Source of the DNA: Porcincola sp945869225
GTDB taxonomy: Bacteria > Bacillota > Clostridia > Lachnospirales > Lachnospiraceae
Length of the DNA stretch: 64,000 bases
Reading direction: 5' to 3'
Assembly: GCF_052118625.1 (NCBI RefSeq)
Contig: NZ_JBQKGW010000003.1
Location: 124,001 to 188,000, forward strand
Made by a program: the position numbers and the translations under genes. Shown in pieces: positions 54,265 to 62,798 of this stretch (position 1 is the first letter of the stretch; each line of letters opens with the position of its first letter). The notes beneath the pieces are model-generated. The model was not told the DNA's origin, searched no databases, and was given only the letters and a program-made list of their open reading frames with translations.

Positions 54265-55557
54265 ATGAAGAAGAGATTATTCGCGGTTCTGATTGCGGCT
54301 GCAACGATCGGTGCATTTGCCGGCGGAACAACGATGCTGCAGGCAAATGACAATGGGGCTAAGCTCCAGATTGCCGGAGGGGAGACGGAGTCGTCCCAGG
54401 ATGCTCAGACGGAAGGCTCAGACAGTTCGGACAGCTCCGCGCAGAGCGCAACGGAAGTTGCAGCGTCACTCCCGACCGGGAACATTGCGAAGGCTGACCA
54501 GCCTGAAGTGACGGAGCAGCAGGCGGAGAACTCAGGCGTTTCTGAAGTTGCCACAGACGTGATGCCGGCGCTGGTATCGATTACAAACATGTCTGTCCAG
54601 AAGGTGCAGGACTGGTTCAGCGGCAGAACCTATGAAGCGCAGGGTGAGTCGGCCGGGACAGGTGTCATTATGGGAGAGAATGACGATGAGCTGCTGATCG
54701 TCACGAACAACCATGTTGTGGCGGACAGTGACGAGCTGACAGTTTCCTTTATTGATGAGAAGTCCGTCAGTGCGCAGGTCAAGGGAACGGATGCCAGCAA
54801 CGATCTGGCTGTCGTGGCTGTCAAGCTGAAGGATATTCCGGATGAAACACTGAAAAAGATTCGTGTCGCGAATGTCGGGGATTCGGATGATGTCAAAGTC
54901 GGTGAGCAGGTCGTCGCAATCGGCAACGCGCTGAACTACGGGCAGTCTGTCACGACCGGTATTGTCAGTGCACTGAACAGAGACATTACGGTCACGGACG
55001 GCAGCACGCAGGTCAACTATGAGGATCTGATCCAGACTGACGCAGCCATTAATCCGGGTAACTCCGGCGGTGCTCTTCTGAATATGAGCGGTGAGGTAAT
55101 TGGCATTAATTCCGCCAAGGCCGGAGAGAACGGAGTCGAGGGGATGGGCTATGCAATCCCGACCTCCAAGGCGCTTCCGATCATTGAGAAGCTGATGAAC
55201 AAGACGACTCGATCGAAGGTCGATGAGAAGGATGCTGCTTACATCGGCATCACCGGAGAGGAAGTCACATCCGATGTGCAGCAGCTCTACGGCATGCCGG
55301 CAGGCATCTACATCGCGAGTGTCGGCGACAACACGCCGGCGTCTGACGCAGGGCTCACCCGCGGCATGATCATCACGAAGTTTGATGATACCTCCGTCTC
55401 GAGCATGAGCGATCTGACCGACCTTCTTCAGTACTACAAGGGTGGCGAGAAGGTTACAATCACGGTGGCACAGCAGGGAGAAGGCGGCAAGTACAAGGAG
55501 AGCGACATCAGTCTGAAGCTTGGGCTGAGATCCAAGTATGTCAGCAGCACGCAGTAA
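54265..55557 (+). CDS. HtrA/DegP-type serine protease
   Basis: A 430-residue envelope protease: signal/anchor helix (MKKRLFAVLIAAATIGAFAG), a Ser/Glu/Gln-rich spacer to about 90, trypsin-like domain with His150 in TNNHVV, Asp180 in ASNDLAVVA and Ser267 in NPGNSGGA, then one PDZ domain (about 330-420, AGIYIASVGDNTPASDAGL). All three catalytic residues are present. Such proteases degrade misfolded exported proteins. AAAGGAGG lies nine bases before the ATG. Confidence 0.94.
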   Translation: MKKRLFAVLIAAATIGAFAGGTTMLQANDNGAKLQIAGGETESSQDAQTEGSDSSDSSAQSATEVAASLPTGNIAKADQPEVTEQQAENSGVSEVATDVMPALVSITNMSVQKVQDWFSGRTYEAQGESAGTGVIMGENDDELLIVTNNHVVADSDELTVSFIDEKSVSAQVKGTDASNDLAVVAVKLKDIPDETLKKIRVANVGDSDDVKVGEQVVAIGNALNYGQSVTTGIVSALNRDITVTDGSTQVNYEDLIQTDAAINPGNSGGALLNMSGEVIGINSAKAGENGVEGMGYAIPTSKALPIIEKLMNKTTRSKVDEKDAAYIGITGEEVTSDVQQLYGMPAGIYIASVGDNTPASDAGLTRGMIITKFDDTSVSSMSDLTDLLQYYKGGEKVTITVAQQGEGGKYKESDISLKLGLRSKYVSSTQ

Positions 55558-55587
55558 TTGACAAACCGGCTTTCTGTCGGGTATAGT
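55558..55587 (+). promoter_or_regulatory. SRP RNA promoter
   Basis: TTGACA (perfect; its first base is the last of the htrA stop region), an 18-base spacer and TATAGT, seven bases before the RNA start. It fits a strong stable-RNA promoter. Confidence 0.7.
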
Positions 55588-55594
55588 AAAAAGT

Positions 55595-55858
55595 GCCGTG
55601 CAGCCGGGGAGATAGCGGTGCCCTGTACCTGCAATCCGCTACAGCAGGGGTCATGCCGAACCGAGGCCGTTTCTCTGCGGAGCAGCCCTTCACAAGTGAT
55701 GTTGACGTCTGGGTCCCTCGCAACAGGGTCCTGCGAACCGTGTCAGGGTGGGAACACAGCAGCACTAAGCAGATCATTCTGTGTGCCGCGGGATCGCCTG
55801 GATCGAGTTAACTATGAAGGTACCGTCCGTGGGGAGCCGTCGAAGCGAGGCGCACGGT
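55595..55858 (+). ncRNA. ffs: Signal recognition particle RNA (large Gram-positive type)
   Basis: About 264 bases whose ends pair (GCCGTGC with GCACGGT). Domain IV is visible as GTCAGG, a GTG-GGAA-CAC hairpin at 55748-55757 with a GGAA tetraloop, and AGCAGCACTAAG; these are the symmetric and asymmetric loops that bind Ffh. The length suggests a Bacillus-like RNA with an Alu domain. A strong promoter precedes it and a perfect terminator follows. Exact ends are estimated. Confidence 0.85.
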
Positions 55859-55874
55859 TAAAGAATGAAGTTGG

Positions 55875-55902
55875 AAGGGCAGCTCAGGGAGCTGCCCTTT
55901 TT
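55875..55902 (+). terminator. Terminator after SRP RNA
   Basis: AAGGGCAGCTC pairs with GAGCTGCCCTT across AGG, and TTTTTC follows. Confidence 0.9.
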
Positions 55903-55984
55903 CAGTCCTGCAGATTGGACGGACTTTTCGATGGCGGTGTGCGGAAGAGTGGAAACATAAGATCAGCAGACGGGAGGATTGCCG

Positions 55985-56545
55985 GTGAGCAAAATCGCAA
56001 CCAGAATCGCGCGGAGGCAGCTGCGTCAGAAGCAGGAAGAAGAGCGGGCCATCGAGCAGAGAAAAACAGATGAGCATTATATGCGGCTGGCCCTGCAGCA
56101 GGCCCGCCGTGCACAGGCGCTGGGGGAGGTCCCGATCGGCTGTGTCATCGTCAAAGACGGCCAGGTGATTGCCAGAGGGTACAACCGGAGAAACACCGAC
56201 CACAACACGCTTTCCCATGCAGAACTCAATGCGATCCGGAAAGCCTCCCGGAAGCTTCAGGACTGGCGGCTGGAGGGCTGTACCATCTACATCACGCTGG
56301 AACCCTGCCAGATGTGCAGCGGCGCGATTATTCAGTCCAGGATTGACCGCTGTGTGGTCGGGGCCATGAACCCGAAGGCCGGCTGCGCCGGCTCTGTCAT
56401 GAATCTGCTTCAGGTGAAGGGATTCAACCATCAGGTCGATCTGACGACGGGTATTCTGGAGGAAGCCTGCAGCCAGATGCTCAGCGAGTTCTTCCGGAAG
56501 CTTCGGGAGGAAAAGCAAAAAGCCCATGGCCTCAGATGCTGCTGA
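55985..56545 (+). CDS. tadA: tRNA-specific adenosine deaminase
   Basis: Converts A34 of tRNA-Arg(ACG) to inosine. The 186-residue zinc enzyme has the catalytic HAELNAIR near 80-87 and PCQMCSGA near 107-114 (HAE...PCxxC). An N-terminal extension of about 30 charged residues precedes MRLALQQARRAQALGEVPIGCVIV. The GTG start is supported by GGGAGG six bases upstream. Its last codons form half of a bidirectional terminator. Confidence 0.92.
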   Translation: MSKIATRIARRQLRQKQEEERAIEQRKTDEHYMRLALQQARRAQALGEVPIGCVIVKDGQVIARGYNRRNTDHNTLSHAELNAIRKASRKLQDWRLEGCTIYITLEPCQMCSGAIIQSRIDRCVVGAMNPKAGCAGSVMNLLQVKGFNHQVDLTTGILEEACSQMLSEFFRKLREEKQKAHGLRCC

Positions 56546-56560
56546 TGCCATGGGCTTTTT
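56516..56560. terminator. Bidirectional terminator overlapping the tadA end
   Basis: AAAAAGCCCATGGC pairs with GCCATGGGCTTTTT, and the first arm is within the tadA coding region. It ends tadA on one strand and tRNA-Ser on the other. Confidence 0.85.
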
Positions 56561-56563
56561 GAG

Positions 56564-56651
56564 CGGAGAGAGTGGGATTCGAACCCACGCGCCCAAAGAT
56601 GGACGACCGCATTTCGAGTGCGGCTCGTTACGACCACTTCGATATCTCTCC
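56564..56651 (-). tRNA. tRNA-Ser (anticodon CGA)
   Basis: On the minus strand GGAGAGA pairs with TCTCTCC, the anticodon arm is CCGCA-CTCGAAA-TGCGG with anticodon CGA, and a long variable arm is present, as expected for serine. CCA is not encoded. Confidence 0.95.
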
Positions 56652-56717
56652 ACAAAAGTGATGCAGAAAATATTCTAACATATCTCAGTCAGATTTCAAG
56701 CAGAAATTGCCGCCGCC

Positions 56718-57593
56718 TCAGTCTTCATCCTGGCTTCTGACGATGTACATGGACTGGCGTTCGGATGGCCGGACCTGCTTTCCGTTTTCATCCAGGAGGC
56801 GGTAGGCATAGAGCTTCACGATCCTTGCGCCGTGGGGCCCCCAGTTGTCAGACCAGCGGATCCCGGGGAAGGCGGAGTCGCCGATCAGAAAGTCTCCGTC
56901 TTTCAGGAAGGAGTCGATGAAGATGTAGTGGCCTTCCGAGTAATATTCTTCATTCTGGTAGTTTGTGACATCCCCGACAACACAGGCGATCAGAAACCAG
57001 CCCTTCTTTTCCACCATCTGCCGCATCAGACGGGTGACTTCGTCCTGATTTGTGCACTGCAGGACGCCGCGCTGTCCCTCATAGTAATTGTCCGGATCAT
57101 TCCCTTCCTCGACGAACCGGACCCTGCCGCCTGTCAGCTTCGAGATCGACCGGGGGTCAAAATAGCCGGTTCCCTCGCGGGCGAGCTTTTTCCGCCTGCA
57201 TTCCATCGCAAACGCCCAGGCGGTGTCGGTCAGAGGGTCCTTGATGCCCATCCGGCAAAGCATAAAAAAAGTGGCATAGTAGCTGCAGCCCATTGAGGAT
57301 ATCGGAGAATCGCCGTTCACGGAGAGAAGTTTGTTCTGAGGAAAGCTGTCGCCTCGCTGCGTCCAGGTGGAGAGATCGCCTCTGATCAGGCCATGACGGC
57401 TGATTTTGCCTGCATCGTAGGCAAAGGCTCTGACGGCGAGGCCGGGGGCCTCCGGGCACAGTGCCAGGGCTGAAGCGAGCACCCATACAGGCAGTCTTCT
57501 CAGGAAATGAGTGTGAGCTGCCGGCCGGGCTGACTGGAATGCCGGATGCAGAACCGGATTGATATGGGAAAGCAGAAGTTTGAATAATTGCAT
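56718..57593 (-). CDS. C39-like peptidase domain protein, secreted
   Basis: A 291-residue protein: a long hydrophobic N-terminal signal region (about 30-58), then a papain-like domain with SSMGCSYYATFFML (candidate catalytic Cys about 103) and GHYIFIDSFLKDG (His and following Asp). This pattern matches the C39 family, which processes peptides or cleaves wall cross-links. The ribosome site is weak. It diverges from the hydrogenase operon across a 269-base gap and has no visible functional tie to it. Confidence 0.65.
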   Translation of the reverse strand: MQLFKLLLSHINPVLHPAFQSARPAAHTHFLRRLPVWVLASALALCPEAPGLAVRAFAYDAGKISRHGLIRGDLSTWTQRGDSFPQNKLLSVNGDSPISSMGCSYYATFFMLCRMGIKDPLTDTAWAFAMECRRKKLAREGTGYFDPRSISKLTGGRVRFVEEGNDPDNYYEGQRGVLQCTNQDEVTRLMRQMVEKKGWFLIACVVGDVTNYQNEEYYSEGHYIFIDSFLKDGDFLIGDSAFPGIRWSDNWGPHGARIVKLYAYRLLDENGKQVRPSERQSMYIVRSQDED

Positions 57594-57637
57594 AGGTGAT
57601 TGTCTGTGTCTCCGCGTGCTGCCATTCTGTCCGACCC

Positions 57638-57646
57638 ATCATAGCA
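57638..57646 (-). promoter_or_regulatory. Extended -10 promoter for the C39-like gene
   Basis: On the minus strand TGCTATGAT, a five-of-six -10 with TGN extension, about 45 bases upstream of the ATG. Confidence 0.45.
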
Positions 57647-57751
57647 TACCCGGGGACAGACTTCTATCCCGGCGTCACACGTTCGCTCAGCGTATTTTTT
57701 TCAGAGCAAAATGACGAAAAATTCACAAAGACACAAATTCTTCACCAATCA

Positions 57752-57760
57752 TGCTATACT
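57752..57760 (+). promoter_or_regulatory. Extended -10 promoter for the hydrogenase operon
   Basis: TGCTATACT (five-of-six -10, TGN extension) with no strong -35. The predicted transcript start is near 57767, leaving a leader of about 95 bases with a structured hairpin. Confidence 0.5.
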
Positions 57761-57775
57761 CACTATGTATGCGTT

Positions 57776-57821
57776 CCGGCTGAAAGAGGGCGGCAGCCGA
57801 CTGCCTCTCCGTCAGAGCCGG
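57776..57821 (+). promoter_or_regulatory. Structured leader of the hydrogenase operon
   Basis: CCGGCT pairs with AGCCGG as an outer stem, enclosing GAG-bulge-GGCAG/CTGCC-CTC with a CCGA loop. It is not a riboswitch class that I recognise. It lies between the promoter and the GGAGG site. Confidence 0.35.
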
Positions 57822-57862
57822 GCGAACGGGTAACTGTCAACCACGCATGGAGGCCTTTTATT

Positions 57863-59776
57863 ATGTGGTGGAGTATTCCATTTCTCATCATCTTCCCGAT
57901 GTGCATCGGGGCCCTTCTGTACTGTATTCATGTGCAGAAGATTCGCAAGGGCATTGCGTACATCGCGACACCGGCCATTATGGCGGCGACGATCGATCTG
58001 GTCGTCACTTATTTCCGCAACGGCGGAAGTCCGGTTGACCTGTACGTCGACGTTCCTGTCGCGTCTCATTTCATTACTGCCGGTGAGATTGTACTGATGA
58101 TCTATGTGACCATCAAGTGCATCCTGGCGAAAAAGTACTGGATCTCGGTTCTTTCCATCGTCCCGACGGTCATGATTGTCAACATGGAAGTGCATCTCGG
58201 AGAGCTGGGCGGTGCCCACATCAGGCTTGACCACCTGTCCCTTCTGATGTGTCTCATCGTGGCCTTCGTCGGCGGACTGATTACGATCTACGCGATGGGA
58301 TACATGGACGGATACCATCAGCACCATACCGAGGTGCCGGAGAGAAGACACTTCTTCTTCATGGTCGTCTATGTCTTCATCGGGGCGATGTTCGGCTTCG
58401 TGCTTTCCTCGGATCTGGTCTGGATTGATTTCTTCTGGGAGACCACGAGTGTCTGCTCCTTCATGCTGATCGGATATACAAAGACGGACGAGGCTGTCAC
58501 CAATTCCTTCCGAGCTCTGTGGATGAACCTTCTCGGAGGAACAGCACTTGCGTTTGGAATCGTTTATTTTGAGACAGCGACGGGCCTGTCAACACTGCAG
58601 GACCTGGTCACTGCCTCCCAGCAGGGCGGCCGCGCGGGAGCGGTTGCGGTTATGCTGATGGCATTTGCAGCGCTCACAAAGGCGGCGCAGCTGCCGTTCT
58701 CGACCTGGCTGATCGGCGCCATGGTGGCTCCGACTCCGTCCAGTGCCCTGCTGCACTCTGCAACGATGGTCAAGGCGGGCATCTATATCCTGTTCCGTCT
58801 GGCTCCGGCGATGGCCGGAACGCCGACGGGTTACTTCATCGCCGGAATCGGCGGCTTTACCTTCTTCATGACCTCGATCATCGCGATCGGACAGGTCGAC
58901 GCAAAGAAGGTCCTGGCGTACTCCACGATCTCGAACCTCGGACTGATGGTTGCCTGCGCCGGAATCGGCAGGCCGGAGACCATCTGGGCGGGGGTGTTCC
59001 TGATGATGTTCCACGCCATCTCGAAGTCCCTGATGTTCCAGGATGTCGGGGCAACCGAGAACTGCCTGCACAGCCGCAACCTGGAGGATATGCACGGTCT
59101 TCTGTACCGTCTTCCGAAGCTGGCGGTCTTCATGTTCATCGGCATTGCGGGTATGTACCTGGCTCCGTTCGGCATGCTGATCTCCAAGTGGTCTGCGCTG
59201 AGGGCCTCTGTTGATTCGAAGAACGTGATGGTGATTCTCTTCATCGTCTTCGGCTCCGCGACGACTTCCTTCTACTGGTCCAAGTGGCTGGGAAAGATCC
59301 TGTCCCGCACGATGCACAATGACCAGGTGAAGGATATCACCAAGAACAATGAGATGTTCTCGCTCACGGTCCATGCGGTCGCGATGGTCGCGCTCTGCGC
59401 ACTGTTCCCGCTGGTGTCCGCGACATACGTTCATCCGCTGCTGAATGAAACCTTCGGCGTCTACAAGGATGTGCTTTCCAGCAACATCCTGAATATGCTG
59501 GTTGTGCTGATCCTGGTTGTGTTCCTGGTGCCATTTGCGGCCTATGCATCGAGCAAGCGGCTTCACACAAACATGAAGCTTTCCTATATGAATGGCATCA
59601 ACCTTGGCAACGACAATACCTTCACGGATTCCTTCGGCGAGCCGAAGAAACTTCACATGGCAAATGACTATTTCACGGAGAAGATCGGCCGCCACGCACT
59701 GATGGTTCCGTGCCAGCTTGCTGTCACAGCCGTGATTGTCGTCATGTTCTGTATCGTTCTGGGAGGTGTGGCATGA
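57863..59776 (+). CDS. echA: Ech-type hydrogenase membrane subunit A (NuoL-like)
   Basis: The large antiporter-like ion-translocating subunit of an energy-converting group 4 [NiFe]-hydrogenase. The 637-residue, ~15-segment protein matches NuoL/EchA with IDFFWETTSVCSFMLIGY, AAQLPFSTWLIGAM and VAPTPSSALLHSATMVKAGIYIL, conserved charged residues of proton channels. GGAGG sits nine bases before the ATG. The six genes that follow are all in the echABCDEF order and overlap or nearly abut. It should form an H+ or Na+ path coupled to ferredoxin oxidation. Confidence 0.9.
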   Translation: MWWSIPFLIIFPMCIGALLYCIHVQKIRKGIAYIATPAIMAATIDLVVTYFRNGGSPVDLYVDVPVASHFITAGEIVLMIYVTIKCILAKKYWISVLSIVPTVMIVNMEVHLGELGGAHIRLDHLSLLMCLIVAFVGGLITIYAMGYMDGYHQHHTEVPERRHFFFMVVYVFIGAMFGFVLSSDLVWIDFFWETTSVCSFMLIGYTKTDEAVTNSFRALWMNLLGGTALAFGIVYFETATGLSTLQDLVTASQQGGRAGAVAVMLMAFAALTKAAQLPFSTWLIGAMVAPTPSSALLHSATMVKAGIYILFRLAPAMAGTPTGYFIAGIGGFTFFMTSIIAIGQVDAKKVLAYSTISNLGLMVACAGIGRPETIWAGVFLMMFHAISKSLMFQDVGATENCLHSRNLEDMHGLLYRLPKLAVFMFIGIAGMYLAPFGMLISKWSALRASVDSKNVMVILFIVFGSATTSFYWSKWLGKILSRTMHNDQVKDITKNNEMFSLTVHAVAMVALCALFPLVSATYVHPLLNETFGVYKDVLSSNILNMLVVLILVVFLVPFAAYASSKRLHTNMKLSYMNGINLGNDNTFTDSFGEPKKLHMANDYFTEKIGRHALMVPCQLAVTAVIVVMFCIVLGGVA

Positions 59777-60633
59777 GAATCGCAATGATCATCCTTTACC
59801 TTGTGCTGGCGCCACTGCTCGGCGGTCTTCTTGACGGCCTTGACCGCAGGATCTCTGCCCGCATGCAGCGGAGGGTCGGACCGCCGGTCCTTCAGCCGTT
59901 CTACGATGTCCAGAAGCTTTTCGCAAAGCAGCGGATCGTTGTCACAAACTCGCAGACCTTCCTGATGATCACCTACCTGGTGCTGATGATCTTCACCGGC
60001 TGCATGTTCTATTCTGGCGCGGACATGCTGATGTGCTTCTTCGTGCTCTCGACGGCAGGCATCTTCCTGTATTTTGCGGCTGTCGTCACGGACTCACCGT
60101 ACAGCTACATCGGCGGCCAGCGTGAGCTCTTCCAGGAGATGTGCTGTGAGCCGGCTGTTCTTCTGACCGGTGTAGGCTTCTATCTGCTGGAGGATACGTT
60201 TGAAACCGCGAAGATCGTGCAGGCAGACCGCTCTGCCATCGTTGCGCTGCCGGGGTTCTTCGCAGCATTTCTGTTCATTCTGACCATCAAGATGCGCAAG
60301 TCGCCGTTTGATGAGAGCACCTCCCACCATCCGCATCAGGAGCTGGTCAAGGGTGTCACGACAGAGCTCGGCGCTTCGAATCTGGCGCTGTTCCAGATCA
60401 CGGAGTGGTATGAGAATATCCTGATGCTCAGTGTGATTGCGCTGTTCATCATTAATAAAAACCCGTGGAGCATTCCGGCGGCAATCCTGGTGGTCCTCGC
60501 TGCATATTTCCTTGAGATCCTGATCGACAATACGAGTGCCAGAATGAAGTCCGGGAAGATGCTGGAGCTGTCATGGGCGGTCACGATTGCAGCGGCAGGC
60601 GTGAACCTGCTGATCCTGATTCTCGTTCGCTGA
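59773..60633 (+). CDS. echB: Ech-type hydrogenase membrane subunit B (NuoH-like)
   Basis: A 286-residue, ~8-segment integral protein with the NuoH/EchB features RRVGPPVLQPFYDVQKLFAKQ near 32-52, DSPYSYIGGQRELFQEMC and KMRKSPFDESTSHHPHQELVKG. It anchors the catalytic arm to the membrane. It overlaps echA by four bases (ATGA), so translation is coupled. Confidence 0.93.
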   Translation: MRIAMIILYLVLAPLLGGLLDGLDRRISARMQRRVGPPVLQPFYDVQKLFAKQRIVVTNSQTFLMITYLVLMIFTGCMFYSGADMLMCFFVLSTAGIFLYFAAVVTDSPYSYIGGQRELFQEMCCEPAVLLTGVGFYLLEDTFETAKIVQADRSAIVALPGFFAAFLFILTIKMRKSPFDESTSHHPHQELVKGVTTELGASNLALFQITEWYENILMLSVIALFIINKNPWSIPAAILVVLAAYFLEILIDNTSARMKSGKMLELSWAVTIAAAGVNLLILILVR

Positions 60634-60648
60634 CAGGAGGTACAGATA

Positions 60649-61215
60649 ATGGGTAAAGTAAAAAGATCTCCGTGGCTGCTCCACTATGACGCATCGAGCT
60701 GCAACGGGTGTGATATTGAGGTTCTGGCGTGCATGACGCCGGTCTATGACGTTGAGCGTTTCGGCGTCGTCAACACGGCGGATCCGATGCAGGCAGACAT
60801 CCTGCTGGTGACAGGAGGGGTCAACTCCCAGTCGGCAGAGGTTGTGAAACAGCTGTATGATCAGATGGCAAGACCGAAGGTGGTTGTCGCGGTCGGAATC
60901 TGCGCCTGCACCGGTGGTGTGTTCAAGGACTGCTATAACATCAACGGGGGTGTCGACACAGTCATTCCGGTTGACGTCTACGTCCCGGGGTGCGCGGCTC
61001 GTCCGGAGTCCATCATCGACGGCGTTGTCAAGGCTGTCCAGATCTTCCAGGAGAGATCGGATGCGCACGACAAGTATGTGAAGGAACACGGTGAGTCGGA
61101 GCGCGATCTCAGCGACCCGGACGCAGCTGCAAGAGCGGGCAATCCGGCGGATTTCTTTGACGCGATCACCAAGACATCGGAAGGAAGCAGAGACAAGGAG
61201 GCGGAGAAGAAATGA
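60649..61215 (+). CDS. echC: Ech-type hydrogenase small subunit C (NuoB-like)
   Basis: The 188-residue small subunit carries the proximal [4Fe-4S] cluster. Ligand candidates are Cys18 and Cys21 in SSCNGCDIE, Cys87 or Cys85 in GICACTGG, and Cys115 in VPGCAARPE. The DIEVLACMTP start and VPGC-RPE end are those of NuoB/EchC. AGGAGG lies eight bases before the ATG. It overlaps echD by four bases. A charged C-terminal tail of about 40 residues is extra. Confidence 0.93.
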   Translation: MGKVKRSPWLLHYDASSCNGCDIEVLACMTPVYDVERFGVVNTADPMQADILLVTGGVNSQSAEVVKQLYDQMARPKVVVAVGICACTGGVFKDCYNINGGVDTVIPVDVYVPGCAARPESIIDGVVKAVQIFQERSDAHDKYVKEHGESERDLSDPDAAARAGNPADFFDAITKTSEGSRDKEAEKK

Positions 61216-61697
61216 GCGCGAAATTCACCCCGAAGGAAACCATCCGCGTCATCGAGAAGGACGGCCTGCTCCGCGAGGTCATGGCGATGAAGAGCCGCGG
61301 GATGAGACTGTCCCAGGCTTGTGCTTCCTATAAAGACGGAAAGTATGAGCTGAGTTATTCATTTGCAGATGACGAGACGATGGATTATGAGACCCTTCGC
61401 GTTGTCTGCGGCCTGGCGGACAGGATCCCGAGCATCCATGACTTTTATTCCTGCGCGTCCTTCTATGAGAATGAGATGCGTGAGCTCTTTGGCGTCAAGA
61501 TCGAGCTGATCGAGCCGGATTACCACAATAAACTGTACCGGATCAAGGCAGAGACTCCGTTTCTGCCGGAGGACGCGAAGGCTGAGCAGAAGAAGCAGGA
61601 GCAGGAGATCAGCCTGAGCGGCGCTGACAGCGACCTGGACCGTGCGCAGGCTGAGGCGGACGAGAAGCTTGCGTCCGGAAAGAAGGAGGAGAAGTGA
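61212..61697 (+). CDS. echD: Ech-type hydrogenase subunit D (NuoC-like)
   Basis: A 161-residue homologue of the NuoC/EchD subunit with RVVCGLADRIPSIHDFYSCASFYENEMRELFGVKI-like core (FYENEMRELFG near 90-100, the 30-kDa subunit signature). The last ~35 residues are a charged tail (SGADSDLDRAQAEADEKLASGKKEEK-like). It overlaps both echC and echE. The subunit helps attach the large subunit; no metal is bound. Confidence 0.9.
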   Translation: MSAKFTPKETIRVIEKDGLLREVMAMKSRGMRLSQACASYKDGKYELSYSFADDETMDYETLRVVCGLADRIPSIHDFYSCASFYENEMRELFGVKIELIEPDYHNKLYRIKAETPFLPEDAKAEQKKQEQEISLSGADSDLDRAQAEADEKLASGKKEEK

Positions 61698-62788
61698 TGG
61701 AAGAAAGAGAGAAGAAGAGAAGCGTCGTCCCGTTCGGACCGCAGCATCCGGTTCTTCCAGAGCCGATCCACCTGGATCTTGTTCTCGAGGATGAGAAGGT
61801 TGTGGATGTCATTCCGTCCATCGGCTTTATCCACCGCGGACTGGAAGACCTCGTGACGAAGAGGGATTTCAACGAATACGTCTATGTCGCGGAGCGTACC
61901 TGCGGCATCTGCAGCTTCGGACATGGCCTTGGATATGTCGAGGCGGTCGAGAAGTGCATGAACGTCGAGGTTCCGATCCGTGCCAAGTACCTGCGCACGA
62001 TTTGGAGCGAGATGAGCCGGATCCATTCTCATCTGCTCTGGGCGGGCCTGATGGCAGATGCATTTGGCTTCGAGAACCTGTTTTATCAGTGCTGGAGACT
62101 TCGTGAGAAGAACCTCGATCTTGTGGAAATGACGACCGGCGGCCGTCTGATCTACTCCGTCAACAAGGTCGGCGGCGTGCTGAAGGATATCACGCCGGAC
62201 ATGCAGAAGGTGATTCTGAATAACCTTTCCGAGCTGGAAGCAGAGCTGAAGGATGTCTACAAGACCTTCATGACGGACTACTCTGTCCAGGAGCGCACGC
62301 GGGGCGTCGGCGTCCTGACCAAGGAGCAGGTGCATGACCTGGGCTGCTGCGGACCGTATGCAAGAGCGTCGGGTGTCGCCCGCGATATCCGTCAGCTTGG
62401 GTACGAGGCGTACGGGGAGCTTGACTTTGAGCCGGTCGTGGCAAACGACGGGGACAACTATGCAAGATGCGACGTGCGTCTGCGCGAGGTTTTCCAGTCC
62501 ATCGACCTGATCCGTCAGGCGATTGCGAAGATTCCGAACGGAGAGCTCTCTGTTCCGGTCAAGGGCAACCCGGACGGCGAGGCATTCATCCGGATTGAGC
62601 AGCCGCGCGGAGAGGCCATCTACTACGTGGAAGGCAATGGGACAAAGTTCCTGAACCGCTTCCGCCTGCGCACGCCTACGTTCGCGAACATTCCGGGCAT
62701 GTGCGAGACGATGAAGGGCTGCAGCTATGCAGATATCCCGCTTCTGGTTGTGACAATCGACCCGTGCATCAGCTGCACAGAAAGGTGA
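61697..62788 (+). CDS. echE: Ech-type [NiFe]-hydrogenase large subunit E
   Basis: The 363-residue catalytic subunit that reduces protons at the Ni-Fe centre. It keeps both cysteine pairs that bind nickel: Cys69 and Cys72 in ERTCGICSFGHG, and Cys357 and Cys360 in DPCISCTER at the very end. This distinguishes it from complex I NuoD, which lacks them. GFIHRGLE near 43-50 and MSRIHSHLLW are the group 4 signatures. The protein ends three residues after the last cysteine, with no cleavable C-terminal extension, as reported for Ech and CooH enzymes. The ATG overlaps the echD stop by one base. Confidence 0.95.
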   Translation: MEEREKKRSVVPFGPQHPVLPEPIHLDLVLEDEKVVDVIPSIGFIHRGLEDLVTKRDFNEYVYVAERTCGICSFGHGLGYVEAVEKCMNVEVPIRAKYLRTIWSEMSRIHSHLLWAGLMADAFGFENLFYQCWRLREKNLDLVEMTTGGRLIYSVNKVGGVLKDITPDMQKVILNNLSELEAELKDVYKTFMTDYSVQERTRGVGVLTKEQVHDLGCCGPYARASGVARDIRQLGYEAYGELDFEPVVANDGDNYARCDVRLREVFQSIDLIRQAIAKIPNGELSVPVKGNPDGEAFIRIEQPRGEAIYYVEGNGTKFLNRFRLRTPTFANIPGMCETMKGCSYADIPLLVVTIDPCISCTER

Positions 62789-62798
62789 GGAGGATATC

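Noticed and set aside
57776..57821. Known riboswitch (molybdenum cofactor, c-di-GMP or NiCo)
   Set aside because: The conserved sequence cores of these classes that I know are not visible. Only generic pairing is.
59773..62788. Respiratory complex I genes
   Set aside because: The large subunit has both CxxC Ni-ligand pairs, and hypC and hypD follow, so it is a hydrogenase.
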